A stretch of DNA of 64,000 bases from Hymenobacter siberiensis (GTDB lineage Bacteria > Bacteroidota > Bacteroidia > Cytophagales > Hymenobacteraceae): positions 3,534,001-3,598,000 of the forward strand of contig NZ_JAHLZY020000001.1 of assembly GCF_018967865.2 (NCBI RefSeq). Reading direction: 5' to 3'. A model generated the notes under the pieces. That model saw only the letters and a program-made list of their open reading frames with translations. It ran no database searches and was not told the origin of the DNA. This document shows positions 51,816 to 60,503 of this stretch, piece by piece. How positions within the stretch are numbered: position 1 is the stretch's first letter; every line of letters begins with the position of its first letter. Made by a program: the position numbers and the translations under genes.

Positions 51816-52523
51816 CTACTCGATTTTGTTCAGGCGGTCTTTCACGGCTTCCAGAGCCACGCGCATGTTCACAATATCGCCCCGGGCAGCTTCCTGCTCT
51901 TTCAGGTTGGTGTCGATAAGGTTATTGAATTGCTGGAGCTCAGCAGCGTTAGCAGCCAGCATCTGCTGGATTTCAACTTTGCGCGCCTTGTTCTTATCGA
52001 TGTCCTTCTTGATGGTGTTCGCCTTCTCGATGACAGCCATGTGGTTGTTCTGCGAGGCCACGAGTGCACGCTCAGCTTCCGAAATCTGCGAAACCAGGTC
52101 TTCGCGGTACATCATGCGGGCGAAATCTTTCAGGTATTTCTCGGCCGACTTCCACTGCACGGGCGTCGACTCCTTGCCGAGGTAAGCATTGCCCAGGTCG
52201 ATGCTCCACCATACGGTGGTACCGGTGGGGGTAGCGTCGACCTTGCTGATAACGCGAATCGGGTTGGGTGCAATTTCTTCAATAACCACGCCATCCATCG
52301 TGAGCACGCCTTTATTATTCTTCAGCTTGCTACCGAATTTATCCCCTAACTGCTTGATCCAGGCGGTTTCAACGCGGCGGTTATCGAGCTGCATGCTCAC
52401 CTGCTGACCTTTGCGCGGAATGCTGTTAATCGATTTATCTGCTTCATCCACAGGGGATTTCTGGGCATAGCTGCCCAGTGTAGCCAGGCATATAAGGATT
52501 AGAATGAGTACGCTTCGTTTCAT
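51816..52523 (-). CDS. Secreted coiled-coil protein, function unknown
   Basis: A 235-residue protein with signal peptide MKRSVLILILICLATLGSYA. The middle (RKGQQVSMQLDNRRVETAWI, KQLGDKFGSKLKNNKGVLTM, VWWSIDLGNAYLGKESTPVQ) looks like a compact alpha/beta domain; residues about 135-235 form a long coiled coil (EIQQMLAANAAELQQFNNLI). It is presumably periplasmic. No enzyme motif is seen. Codon GC is lower than average for the window. The gene is followed by its own terminator. Confidence 0.6.
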   Translation of the reverse strand: MKRSVLILILICLATLGSYAQKSPVDEADKSINSIPRKGQQVSMQLDNRRVETAWIKQLGDKFGSKLKNNKGVLTMDGVVIEEIAPNPIRVISKVDATPTGTTVWWSIDLGNAYLGKESTPVQWKSAEKYLKDFARMMYREDLVSQISEAERALVASQNNHMAVIEKANTIKKDIDKNKARKVEIQQMLAANAAELQQFNNLIDTNLKEQEAARGDIVNMRVALEAVKDRLNKIE

Positions 52524-52798
52524 GGGAATAAAAACTTATGAAAGCATTAAAGATGGTCGGTCAGAAAGCCGTTGCTAGCGGTACCGTTGTCCGGTTTTCA
52601 AATTTAGGACCTTTATTCTATGCAACTTCTGATAGACCTTGCTTTTTTCAGGATTATGCCATTTTTGTTGATTTATTCATATCAGGGCCATATTAAATTC
52701 TACAAAAATTTATTATTGCTTCCCCACGACCTCAGAATACTACTAGTAAGGGGCACCCTGACGCAACAAAGTATCGGAATCGGAGGTTGTAGCCGCCT

Positions 52799-53206
52799 AT
52801 GCTAATAACTGTTTGCCGCACCGAGCATTTCAATGCTGCCCACCGCCTGCACAATCCTGCCTGGGACGACGCCCGCAACCAGCGGGTATTTGGCAAGTGC
52901 AATAACCCAAATTTTCATGGCCACAATTACAACCTGACCGTGCGCCTGACCGGTGAGATAGACCCGGAAACTGGCTACGTTTACGACCTGAAACGGCTGA
53001 GCGACCTCATTAAACACGAAGTCCTCGACCGCTACGACCACCGCAACCTCAACCTGGATACGGAAGAGTTCCGGAATCTAAACCCCACGGCCGAGAACAT
53101 CGTCGTGGTCATTTGGCAGCGCCTACGCCCGCATCTGGACGCGGCGCTGGCCCTTTCGGTCACGCTCTACGAGACAGACCGTAACTTTGTAGAATATCAT
53201 GGATAA
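52799..53206 (+). CDS. 6-pyruvoyl-tetrahydropterin synthase/QueD family protein
   Basis: A 135-residue tunnelling-fold enzyme: [20 protein letters not shown] gives zinc ligand H15; [20 protein letters not shown] gives catalytic C34 and zinc ligands H40 and H42; [20 protein letters not shown] and [20 protein letters not shown] complete the site, with [15 protein letters not shown] at the end. QueD converts dihydroneopterin triphosphate to 6-carboxytetrahydropterin for queuosine; PTPS forms 6-pyruvoyltetrahydropterin. It overlaps folE by 8 bases, so substrate producer and user are made together. Which product is formed cannot be settled from sequence alone. Confidence 0.9.
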   Translation: MLITVCRTEHFNAAHRLHNPAWDDARNQRVFGKCNNPNFHGHNYNLTVRLTGEIDPETGYVYDLKRLSDLIKHEVLDRYDHRNLNLDTEEFRNLNPTAENIVVVIWQRLRPHLDAALALSVTLYETDRNFVEYHG

Positions 53207-53858
53207 CCCTTCCGGCCCACTTCCGGCCTCCGACGCGCACTTGCCCATAGGCTTGCGTACGCCGCTGCGCGATGATGCTTTCGCGCGCTCTGATGAGGAC
53301 AAGATTACGGCCATCAGCGGCCATTTTGAGGCTATCATGCGCGAGCTGGGCCTCGACCTGACCGACGACAGCCTAGCCGGCACGCCGCGCCGCGTGGCGA
53401 AGATGTACGTGCAGGAATGGTTCAAGGGCCTCGACCCCAAGAACCGGCCCGATGTGCGCATGTTCGACAACCGCTACGAGTACCACCAGCTGCTGGTGGA
53501 GCGCGATATCACGCTGTTTTCGTGCTGTGAGCACCATTTCGTACCCATTATTGGCAAGGCGCACGTGGCGTATCTGCCGGGGGTCAACGTAGTGGGCCTG
53601 AGCAAGCTGAACCGGGTAGTGCAGTACTATGCCCGCCGCCCGCAGGTGCAGGAGCGCCTGACGCGCCAGATTGCCGAGGAGCTAAAACAGAGCCTGGGCA
53701 CCGACGATGTGGCCGTGCTCATCGAAGCCGACCACCTCTGCGTGATGAGCCGGGGCGTGAACGATACCAGCAGCTCGACGCTGACCAGCGAGTACGGCGG
53801 CCGTTTTGCGGAGGATGAGGCGCTGCGACGGGAGTTTCTGCGGCAGATTGGGAAATAA
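53199..53858 (+). CDS. folE: GTP cyclohydrolase I
   Basis: A 219-residue FolE. Key parts are [57 protein letters not shown] (zinc ligands C110 and H113), [20 protein letters not shown] and [20 protein letters not shown] with zinc ligand C181. It converts GTP to 7,8-dihydroneopterin triphosphate, which feeds folate (FolB here at 15.2 kb) and, through the coupled upstream gene, queuosine or pterin. The active form is a cytosolic decamer. An N-terminal extension of about 30 residues is normal in Bacteroidota. Confidence 0.95.
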   Translation: MDNPSGPLPASDAHLPIGLRTPLRDDAFARSDEDKITAISGHFEAIMRELGLDLTDDSLAGTPRRVAKMYVQEWFKGLDPKNRPDVRMFDNRYEYHQLLVERDITLFSCCEHHFVPIIGKAHVAYLPGVNVVGLSKLNRVVQYYARRPQVQERLTRQIAEELKQSLGTDDVAVLIEADHLCVMSRGVNDTSSSTLTSEYGGRFAEDEALRREFLRQIGK

Positions 53859-53952
53859 TACCGGAATTAGCAGTTAATTCGGTGTCTGTTGTCGGCCGGC
53901 AAGGACACTCCAGTAAGCGGGCAATTGATATTCCATAACCGATAACGCCACC

Positions 53953-54885
53953 ATGACCGATACCTCCCCTCGTAAAGTCCTTATTACCGGTGGCACCGGC
54001 ATGATTGGTACCCGCCTGGCCGAAATGCTGATTGACAGCGGCTTTGAGGTGGCCCTGCTGAGCCGCGAGCCTGCCAAAAGCAACCACTACCATAGTTTCC
54101 GGTGGGACGTGGATGCCGGCACGATTGACGAGGCAGCCATCCCGTATGCCGACTACATCGTGAGCCTAGCCGGAGCCAGCGTGGCCGACGGCAAGTGGAC
54201 CGATGAGCGCAAGCGCGAGATTATGACCAGCCGGCTGGGTGGCCTGGCATTGCTGGCCCGCGAGCTAGCCAAGCCCGGCCACCACGTTCAGGCCGTTATT
54301 TCAGCGTCGGCGGTGGGGATTTATGGCGATGCCGGCGATAAGCTGGTGACTGAGGAAACGCCTCCTGCCCTGCCTACCCATGACTTTCTGGCCGATGTAT
54401 CGCACCAATGGGAGTTGGCGGCCGCACCCATCGCGGCGCTGGGCATCCGCACGGTAATTCCGCGCATTGGCGTGGTGCTGAGCACGGACGGCGGGGCGCT
54501 GCCCCAGATTGCCCGGCCCGTAAAGCTGGGCGCGGGCGCGGCGCTGGGCAGCGGCCGGCAGTACATGTCCTGGATTCACCTCGATGACTTGTGCCGCCTG
54601 TTCATCGCCATGCTGGAAGACCCGGCCTGGCACGGCACCTACAACGCGGTGGCCCCCTACCCCGCCACCAATCAGGCCTTCACCGAAGTGCTGGCCGATG
54701 TGCTGCACCGCCCGCTGATATTACCCAAGGTGCCAGCCTTCGGCCTGAAGCTGGCGATGGGCGAGATGAGTGAAATCGTGCTGGCCTCACAGAACGTGAG
54801 CGCCAAAAAGGTACTGGCGCAGGGCTTCACGTTTGAGTATCCGGAGCTGCGCGGGGCACTGGGGGCGTTGTACGGGACGGAGTAG
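53953..54885 (+). CDS. TIGR01777-family SDR epimerase-like protein
   Basis: A 310-residue protein with a Rossmann start KVLITGGTGMIGTRLAEMLI, FRWDVDAGTIDEAAIPYADY, IVSLAGASVADGKWTDERKR and VQAVISASAVGIYGDAGDKL. The C-terminal DUF1731-like part includes IHLDDLCRLFIAMLEDPAWH and AFTEVLADVLHRPLILPKVP, ending GFTFEYPELRGALGALYG. It binds NAD(P) in the cytosol; activity is not established, though some relatives affect cell division (SulA/YfcH). It follows folE after 94 bases with its own upstream region. Confidence 0.9.
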   Translation: MTDTSPRKVLITGGTGMIGTRLAEMLIDSGFEVALLSREPAKSNHYHSFRWDVDAGTIDEAAIPYADYIVSLAGASVADGKWTDERKREIMTSRLGGLALLARELAKPGHHVQAVISASAVGIYGDAGDKLVTEETPPALPTHDFLADVSHQWELAAAPIAALGIRTVIPRIGVVLSTDGGALPQIARPVKLGAGAALGSGRQYMSWIHLDDLCRLFIAMLEDPAWHGTYNAVAPYPATNQAFTEVLADVLHRPLILPKVPAFGLKLAMGEMSEIVLASQNVSAKKVLAQGFTFEYPELRGALGALYGTE

Positions 54886-54962
54886 CACACTGGCGAGCTT
54901 GGGATTGAACCGTCACTAGCGTTTTTCCTGTATCTTAGGCTACTGCCATCATTTCTTTTGTT

Positions 54963-55145
54963 ATGATTAGCCAAGAACAGATTTCCGTTATCCTGAAAGA
55001 CTTGCCGCGCGAGTTTTCCATCGATGAATTGGTTGATAAGCTCATTCTGGTAGAGAAAATTGAGGAGGCAATAAAGCAAGGTGAACGGGGCGAAACGTAC
55101 TCGACCCAGGAAGCGCGCGAGCTGTTGCGGCAATGGTCCAAATAA
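54963..55145 (+). CDS. Antitoxin of a RelE/ParE-type module
   Basis: A 60-residue protein (MISQEQISVILKDLPREFSI, DELVDKLILVEKIEEAIKQG, ERGETYSTQEARELLRQWSK). The sequence fits the short antitoxins encoded before RelE/ParE toxins in Bacteroidota; the C-terminal TYSTQEARELLRQW likely binds the toxin. Its stop overlaps the toxin start by 13 bases, the normal coupled arrangement. Autoregulation by the complex is expected of the family, but no operator was identified. Confidence 0.78.
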   Translation: MISQEQISVILKDLPREFSIDELVDKLILVEKIEEAIKQGERGETYSTQEARELLRQWSK

Positions 55146-55435
55146 GATGGTCGCGGCGCATTATTACGGAGATTCACGAAGCCCGCGATTACCTGCACGC
55201 CTTTTCGCCCCGCTCGGCTGAGCGGCTGACGGATGCCGTTTTTGGCAAAGCTGCCTTACTGGAAAGCCAGCCGTTGCTGGGCCGCGTGGTGCCAGAAGCC
55301 GAAGGCCCGGATGTGCGTGAGCTATTCTATCAGAAATACCGCCTGAATTACCGGGTCGTGAGCCAGACCGAAATTCTGATGCTCACGCTGCACCCGTCGT
55401 TACGGCCGTTGACAGCGGGCTCGCTGTTGGAATAA
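55133..55435 (+). CDS. RelE/ParE-family toxin
   Basis: A 100-residue protein with the RelE/ParE fold: IRWSRRIITEIHEARDYLHA, FSPRSAERLTDAVFGKAALL, LLGRVVPEAEGPDVRELFYQ, KYRLNYRVVSQTEILMLTLH and the end PSLRPLTAGSLLE. The pattern LGR.VPE...REL....YR..Y...... is ParE-like, which suggests gyrase rather than ribosome-dependent mRNA as target, but RelE-like activity cannot be excluded. Translation is coupled to the antitoxin. It contributes to stabilisation or stress response in other bacteria. Confidence 0.82.
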   Translation: MVQIRWSRRIITEIHEARDYLHAFSPRSAERLTDAVFGKAALLESQPLLGRVVPEAEGPDVRELFYQKYRLNYRVVSQTEILMLTLHPSLRPLTAGSLLE

Positions 55436-55586
55436 TATGTTGCCGGTGATGTATTCAACGTTTCCGAAAACCGTTCTGATGGCTCCGAAAAGTTCTCTAA
55501 TGGCCCCGCGAGCCAGCTGAGGTCTCCAGTAATGAGTCCGATGTACCGGAAAGGAAATTATTGTGCCTGCACATACCCTCCCACTA

Positions 55587-56039
55587 ATGGCTACAATACA
55601 GGAACAGGCAGCAACGAAAGTTTTTCTAGCAGACAAGTGCGTTGTCTTAACCCAAGGAAGCAAGGAAGTAGTCCGAATTCCTATTGATAGTATAAAGCTG
55701 ATTGGCGAATACACAACGGCAAACGGCCCAGTGGCTGACGATTGGTTTATCGTCTTCATGACTTCGGAGAAGAACTGGACGCAGATTTCTCACTACACTC
55801 CCGGAATGTTGGAGATGCTACAGGAATTAGGCGCTCATCTGGAAGCTGGGATAATAGGGTGGCTGGCCTATTCGACTAGCTGGAAAACCAACATCATCTG
55901 GCCCCAACAGGTGGCAGGGCAAGAAATGTGGGACGCAATCAGCGAGGTTCAGACAACGCTAGTTGGCCGGCTCAAAAAAGCTTTGGGGCTGGGAAATCAG
56001 CACTTAGTGTTAACAACGGCTTCGGCCTCCGTTTTCTAA
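55587..56039 (+). CDS. Small uncharacterised protein
   Basis: A 150-residue soluble protein. MATIQEQAATKVFLADKCVV, EVVRIPIDSIKLIGEYTTAN and GPVADDWFIVFMTSEKNWTQ suggest a mixed alpha/beta fold; EMLQELGAHLEAGIIGWLAY follows. GC is lower than neighbours, as often in acquired genes. No family is recognised by eye. The ATG at 55587 is chosen over a GTG at 55563. It follows the toxin pair after about 150 bases and is convergent with the PBP gene. Confidence 0.5.
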   Translation: MATIQEQAATKVFLADKCVVLTQGSKEVVRIPIDSIKLIGEYTTANGPVADDWFIVFMTSEKNWTQISHYTPGMLEMLQELGAHLEAGIIGWLAYSTSWKTNIIWPQQVAGQEMWDAISEVQTTLVGRLKKALGLGNQHLVLTTASASVF

Positions 56040-56050
56040 AATAGCGCTAA

Positions 56051-58453
56051 CTAGCGCCGGCCCTTTACACTATCCGGCACACCACTCCCGCTGTTCATCT
56101 GCTCCAGCAGGTTGTCGGCGGCTATGGTGTCCACGGCCTCGGCGCGGCGGCGGGTAGGCTCTGATTCCGACACGCAGTTATACTTCTTCACGATTTTGAC
56201 CGAAGCGGCGGGGAAGTGGCCGGGGGTGTAGTCCAACTCTTTGTCTTTGTACACTTTCTCCATGAACTTGCCGAAGATGGGCAGGGCCGTACGGCCGCCT
56301 TCGCCCTGCTGCGAGCCGGTGAAGTGAATGCTGCGGTCTTCGCCGCCCACCCACACGCCGGTCATCAGGTCCTTGGTCATGCCCATGTACCAGCCGTCGG
56401 AATAGTTGGAAGTGGTGCCGGTTTTGCCGCCGATTTGGTTGTCGTTGTGCCAGAGGTCGTAGTCCCACAGGGCCTGGGAGGTTCCGCCGGGCTCTTCCAT
56501 GCCGCCGCGCAGCATGTAGGTCATCAGCCAGGCGGTTTCGGCCGGGATGGCGCGGTGCTGCGCGGGGTCAAACTGCTTAATAACGTTGCCGTTGCGGTCT
56601 TCGATGCGTGTCACGAGGCGCGGGTCGGAGCGGAAGCCGGAGTTCATGAACGTGCTGTAGGCGTCCACCATCTCGTACACGCTCACATCGCCGGCCGAGC
56701 CGAGGCCGATGCTGGGCACCGATAGCAGCGGCGACGTGATGCCGACTTTGTGGGCGTATTTGGCCACGTTGTCCCAGCCCACTTTCTCAGTCAATTGGGC
56801 TGTCACGGAGTTGACGGAGCGGGCCATGGCGTGGCGCAGGGTCATGTTGATGCCGGTGTATTCGCGGGTCACGTTGTCGGGCTTCCACTCCATGGGCTTG
56901 CCGTTTTCGACGTAGTTGATGGTTACGCGCTGGTCGCGGATGCGGTCGCAGGGCGTATAGCCGTTGTCGAGGGCCGTGAGGTACACGAAGGGCTTGAACG
57001 TGGAGCCGGCCTGGCGCTTGCCCTGCTTCACATGGTCGTACTTGAAAAAGCGGTAGTCAAGCCCGCCCACCCAGGCCTTGATGTGGCCGGTGAAGGGGTC
57101 CATGCACATCATGCCCGATTGCAGGAAATGCTTGTAGTAGGCCAGCGAATCGAGCGGCGACATGACAAGCGTAGTGTCGTTGTCGTCGTGCTTCCAGGTG
57201 AATACTTTCATCGGCCGCTTGGCATTCAGGGCCGAATCGAGGCGCTGGGGCTGGTTGCGGTAGTGGTTGGCGAGGGTTTTGTAGCTCTCGGTGCGCTTCA
57301 TCTGGGTCGAAATGAAGTCGGGGATTTCGTTGCCCTGGTCGTCCACCCACGGGTCGCGGCCCTTGTTCTGCCAGAAGTTGTCGAACTGGCGCTGAAGGGC
57401 TTTCATGCGCTCGTGCAGGGCCTCTTCGGCGTGGGCCTGCATGCGCGAATCAATGGACAGGTAGATTTTGAGGCCGTCGCGGTACATATCGTGGCCCGTG
57501 CTGTCGCACCACGCATCCACAAACTGGCTGATGGCGCTGCGGAAGTAGGTATCGGGCCCGTCGATGTGCTTTTCGACGTGGTAATCGAGCACAATGGGCG
57601 TGGCTTTGAGGACGGCGATTTTGGCTTTGGGCAGCACCCCGGCCTGGGCCATGCGGTCGAGCACCACATTGCGGCGGCGTAGGGCGGCCGCCGGGTGGAA
57701 CTTGGGATTATAGGCCGTGGGGTTGTTGAGCACGCCCACCAGCATGGCCGCCTGCTCGGGCTTCAGGCTATCGGGCGAGGTGTTGAAGAAGGTTTTGGCC
57801 GCTACTTTAATGCCGAAAGCACTGGAGCCATACTCCACCGTGTTAAGGTACATGCGTAGGATTTCGCGCTTGGTATAGTGCCGCTCCAGCTCTACGGCGG
57901 TGAGCCATTCCTTGGTTTTGGCCACAATGGTGCTCACCACCGGAATGTAGCCCAAAGCGCCCCGGCTCTGCTGGCGGCGAATTTTATAGAGGTTTTTGGC
58001 CAGTTGCTGGGTGATGGTGGAGCCCCCGCGCTTTTCGCCATGCAATGATGCCCAGAAGCCCCCGAGCACCGCCGTGAGGTCGATGCCCGAGTGCTCGTAG
58101 TAGCGTACGTCCTCGGTTGCGACCAATGCTTTGATGAGTAGGGGCGACATCTGACTGAGGCGCACCGGCGAACGATTTTCGCGAAAGTACTTGCCAATCA
58201 GCACCCCATCCGACGTATAGATTTCCGACGCCCGCTCCACTTTCGGATTCTCCAAATCGGCCAGGCTGGGCGACTTACCAAACAGGAACATGAAATTGGT
58301 GCTTACCAGAAAAGGGTACACCAAAAACAGGATAATAACTAAGCCGAACACTACCCAGGCCCAACTGGCTACCCGCAGCGGCCAGCGGCGGCGCGGCGGC
58401 TTGGGCTTAGCACCGGAAGAAGAAGCGGAAGGAGACGTTTTGAGGTCGGCCAT
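56051..58453 (-). CDS. Class A penicillin-binding protein (PBP1A type)
   Basis: An 800-residue bifunctional enzyme. A cytoplasmic Pro/Lys tail precedes membrane segment 30-52 (SWAWVVFGLVIILFLVYPFL). The GT51 domain has VATEDVRYYEHSGIDLTAVL (catalytic E114), GGSTITQQLAKNLYKIRRQQ and EILRMYLNTVEYGSSAFGIK. The transpeptidase domain has QAGSTFKPFVYLTALDNGYT (SxxK serine), ARSVNSVTAQLTEKVG (SxN) and GGKTGTTSNYSDGWYMGMTK (KTG). It polymerises lipid II and cross-links glycan strands in the periplasm. Start 58453 (MADLKTSPSASS) is preferred to an ATG 75 bases upstream. A TATATTTG -7 element lies just upstream. Confidence 0.93.
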   Translation of the reverse strand: MADLKTSPSASSSGAKPKPPRRRWPLRVASWAWVVFGLVIILFLVYPFLVSTNFMFLFGKSPSLADLENPKVERASEIYTSDGVLIGKYFRENRSPVRLSQMSPLLIKALVATEDVRYYEHSGIDLTAVLGGFWASLHGEKRGGSTITQQLAKNLYKIRRQQSRGALGYIPVVSTIVAKTKEWLTAVELERHYTKREILRMYLNTVEYGSSAFGIKVAAKTFFNTSPDSLKPEQAAMLVGVLNNPTAYNPKFHPAAALRRRNVVLDRMAQAGVLPKAKIAVLKATPIVLDYHVEKHIDGPDTYFRSAISQFVDAWCDSTGHDMYRDGLKIYLSIDSRMQAHAEEALHERMKALQRQFDNFWQNKGRDPWVDDQGNEIPDFISTQMKRTESYKTLANHYRNQPQRLDSALNAKRPMKVFTWKHDDNDTTLVMSPLDSLAYYKHFLQSGMMCMDPFTGHIKAWVGGLDYRFFKYDHVKQGKRQAGSTFKPFVYLTALDNGYTPCDRIRDQRVTINYVENGKPMEWKPDNVTREYTGINMTLRHAMARSVNSVTAQLTEKVGWDNVAKYAHKVGITSPLLSVPSIGLGSAGDVSVYEMVDAYSTFMNSGFRSDPRLVTRIEDRNGNVIKQFDPAQHRAIPAETAWLMTYMLRGGMEEPGGTSQALWDYDLWHNDNQIGGKTGTTSNYSDGWYMGMTKDLMTGVWVGGEDRSIHFTGSQQGEGGRTALPIFGKFMEKVYKDKELDYTPGHFPAASVKIVKKYNCVSESEPTRRRAEAVDTIAADNLLEQMNSGSGVPDSVKGRR

Positions 58454-58503
58454 AAGAGGCGGCAAGTAGAAAAACGGAGCCTTGGCTCCGCCACGAAGAA
58501 CGG

Positions 58504-58511
58504 CAAATATA
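58504..58511 (-). promoter_or_regulatory. -7 promoter element (TATATTTG) of the PBP1A gene
   Basis: Exact TAnnTTTG on the reverse strand, 50 bases upstream of ATG 58453; it makes the longer start at 58528 impossible for this transcript. Confidence 0.55.
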
Positions 58512-58583
58512 CCAGACCCCCGCCCCAATAGTCAGGAATAAACGCCCGGTGGGCAAATCGGGAGGCGTACCCCGGCCAGTAGG

Positions 58584-59054
58584 CTAGTCGCGCTGCCGGG
58601 CCGCCAGCACGGCTTTGTGGTGCACGTTGCGCAGGGCTTTGGCGCGGCGGCGCTGCCAACGCCAGCCCAACTCCCCCAGGGCCAGCAGGATAATGCCCAG
58701 ACCCAGGAAATAACTCCAGTGCAACAGGCGGATTTGGCCGCGCGTGGGCGAGTCCAGCTCCTGAAACAGCAGCAGGCCCCAAAGCTCATCGAGCAGCGTG
58801 AAAGCCCACACCGCCGCCGCCAATACCCGCCCGGCCCGGCCCAGCGCCAGATGCCAGTGCAGCAGATACAGCACCACGCCCGGCAGCGCCGACAGCAGCA
58901 CCAGCGGCGCGGCCTTTACCAGCGGCAGGCCCAGGAAGATGATGCTCAGCGTTTCCTTTAGTACCTGCGCGCTGGCCAGGGTCCGACCCAAGCGCGAGAT
59001 TTTGGGAACGACGGCCGACGGGTGCAAGTGAGAAGTAGGCATAGGGCGGGACAA
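58584..59054 (-). CDS. Small polytopic membrane protein
   Basis: A 156-residue protein with about four membrane helices: TLSIIFLGLPLVKAAPLVLL, GVVLYLLHWHLALGRAGRVL, AAAVWAFTLLDELWGLLLFQ and LHWSYFLGLGIILLALGELG. A basic C-terminus follows (RRRAKALRNVHHKAVLAARQ). No conserved motif or family is recognised. It lies between PBP1A and two other small membrane-protein genes on the same strand, with gaps of 40-300 bases, so no tight operon. Confidence 0.5.
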   Translation of the reverse strand: MSRPMPTSHLHPSAVVPKISRLGRTLASAQVLKETLSIIFLGLPLVKAAPLVLLSALPGVVLYLLHWHLALGRAGRVLAAAVWAFTLLDELWGLLLFQELDSPTRGQIRLLHWSYFLGLGIILLALGELGWRWQRRRAKALRNVHHKAVLAARQRD

Positions 59055-59094
59055 TACGAAGCAGCTAAGTGGCCCCCAAGATACTGAGCTTCGG

Positions 59095-59487
59095 CTAGTA
59101 ACGCCGCGCCATGGTGCGCGAAGCCTGGCAGCGCCACGTCAGCACCACAATCAGCAGGCCTTTTACGGAATCGAGCAATAAGTTGTCGGGCTTGCCAAAG
59201 GCGAAATAAATACCCGCGCCGATGCCTATCCACCACACGCCCAGCAGGTAGCACCAGGTAGCAAACCCGGGCCGCCGACGCGCCACTTGCACCACTGCCA
59301 CCGCCGCCACCAACGACACAAACAGCAACAGCCACGCCACGATGTAGGCCAGAAACGTGGTTTCGGGACCGTACTTCACCCCAAATTGCGTGAGGGTGAA
59401 CACCGGGGCGAAAAACGCCCCCCCGGTCAGCGCCAGCTCAATGAGCAGGGCGATGATGAGCACAGTCAGAAGCAGCTTACGCGCCAT
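59095..59487 (-). CDS. Small polytopic membrane protein
   Basis: A 130-residue protein with four predicted helices: LLLTVLIIALLIELALTGGA, FLAYIVAWLLLFVSLVAAVA, ATWCYLLGVWWIGIGAGIYF and LLLDSVKGLLIVVLTWRCQA. It starts MARKLLLTVLIIALL and ends RTMARRY. No family is recognised. It ends 40 bases upstream of the neighbouring membrane-protein gene start on the same strand, so the two may be co-transcribed. Confidence 0.5.
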   Translation of the reverse strand: MARKLLLTVLIIALLIELALTGGAFFAPVFTLTQFGVKYGPETTFLAYIVAWLLLFVSLVAAVAVVQVARRRPGFATWCYLLGVWWIGIGAGIYFAFGKPDNLLLDSVKGLLIVVLTWRCQASRTMARRY

Positions 59488-59782
59488 GTAGGGTAGGCGA
59501 TGATGATACCGTAGTGGGCTGTTCTCAGTATGGGAAGCCTAACGGGCCGCCAAGCTAAACAATAATCTTTAATAAATCATTATTTCAAGTTTCGAGAAAT
59601 CTTGCAACTGAATATTATGACTAGCATAAAGCCTGAATTGATTCATTGCGAGGCATTTTTTGTCATTAACCCACAAGAGTAGGACTGATACCGGTTTACA
59701 TAATCCCCTGATTGAACACCGCCCCCGCGTCGTTCCAAAAGGCTTCTTTTCACTCTTTGTTCTGGCTACCCGGCCAGGGCAC
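59488..59782. other. AT-rich gap without a gene
   Basis: A 295-base region of lower GC (AATAATCTTTAATAAATCAT at about 59560-59580). A 95-codon reverse frame covers part of it but has no credible start, codon bias or motif. No hairpin, tRNA or clear promoter was seen. Confidence 0.5.
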
Positions 59783-60121
59783 TTACAAGGCCACACAAGT
59801 GAATACGCAGGTAAAAAACAGTAGCGGTGACAAAAAGATGTAAGCCGGCAACACAATGCCCCACATTAGCAGGCGCACCACGCCCGGGCCATGGTAAGCG
59901 CGCAGCCAGGCTCGCAAGACCCTGAGTAGCTGCACGCCCCCAACCTGCACCAAGGCTCCCAGCACAACCCAGCTCCAAAGCTGAGCTTTGTGGTGGTTTG
60001 GCATTATCTCATTCTCAAAAAAAATGCTCAGGCCCGCCACGACGATGGCGGCCGCCGTGAGCCACAGGCGGGGCGGCACCACGGGCCACGGCGGTAGCCA
60101 GCTGCGTTTGTTAGCCGCCAT
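59783..60121 (-). CDS. Small membrane protein
   Basis: A 112-residue protein from ATG 60121 with three or so helices: LWLTAAAIVVAGLSIFFENE, LWSWVVLGALVQVGGVQLLR and GIVLPAYIFLSPLLFFTCVF. The N-terminus MAANKRSWLPPWPVVPP is basic. An alternative ATG at 60160 would overlap the upstream gene. It appears to be the second of a two-gene unit. No family recognised. Confidence 0.45.
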   Translation of the reverse strand: MAANKRSWLPPWPVVPPRLWLTAAAIVVAGLSIFFENEIMPNHHKAQLWSWVVLGALVQVGGVQLLRVLRAWLRAYHGPGVVRLLMWGIVLPAYIFLSPLLFFTCVFTCVAL

Positions 60122-60144
60122 GACTGCGCGCGAAACAGCCGCCC

Positions 60145-60366
60145 CTACTGCCGCGACCATAACAGCATGAGTTGGGTGAAGGCCAGCAGCAGCAGGCTCA
60201 GCAGCACAATGGTGGCCGGCAGCACACCACGTATCAGTCGCCGCCAGCGGGCATCGGGCGAGGCGGCGCGTTCCTGCCACACCAGCAGCAGGCCCAGCGC
60301 GGCCACATCGCCGATGCAGAACAGGATGCCGAAAAACGTGAGCGCGAATTGGGAAATGGAGGTCAT
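60145..60366 (-). CDS. Very small membrane protein
   Basis: A 73-residue protein with two helices (FALTFFGILFCIGDVAALGL and GVLPATIVLLSLLLLAFTQL) separated by a basic loop (WQERAASPDARWRRLIR). Its stop lies 23 bases before the next gene on the same strand. No family recognised. The ATG at 60366 is followed directly by the first helix. Upstream lies a MITE at 60385-60503. Confidence 0.45.
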   Translation of the reverse strand: MTSISQFALTFFGILFCIGDVAALGLLLVWQERAASPDARWRRLIRGVLPATIVLLSLLLLAFTQLMLLWSRQ

Positions 60367-60384
60367 CCGGAGTCTTTATTTATA

Positions 60385-60503
60385 ATAGGACTTACGCACT
60401 TAAAAAGCTATGTAACCTGAAAATCAATGACTTGCATTAAAGACATATATTTATTATATTGCTGTTTTTCAGTTGGTTAGTGCTTCAACTGCGTAAGTCC
60501 TAT
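60385..60503. mobile_element. MITE-like element (119 bp) with 14-bp terminal inverted repeats
   Basis: Perfect TIRs ATAGGACTTACGCA at 60385-60398 and its complement at 60490-60503, flanked by a possible ATA duplication (60382-60384 and 60504-60506). The interior is AT-rich and non-coding. The TIR resembles ends of insertion sequences, but no matching transposase is in the window. Its right part forms the end of the DUF4173 frame. Confidence 0.75.

Noticed and set aside
59569..59856. 95-codon reverse frame as a gene
   Set aside because: Cysteine-rich, no motif, overlaps the end of another gene and lies in an AT-rich gap with no credible start site.
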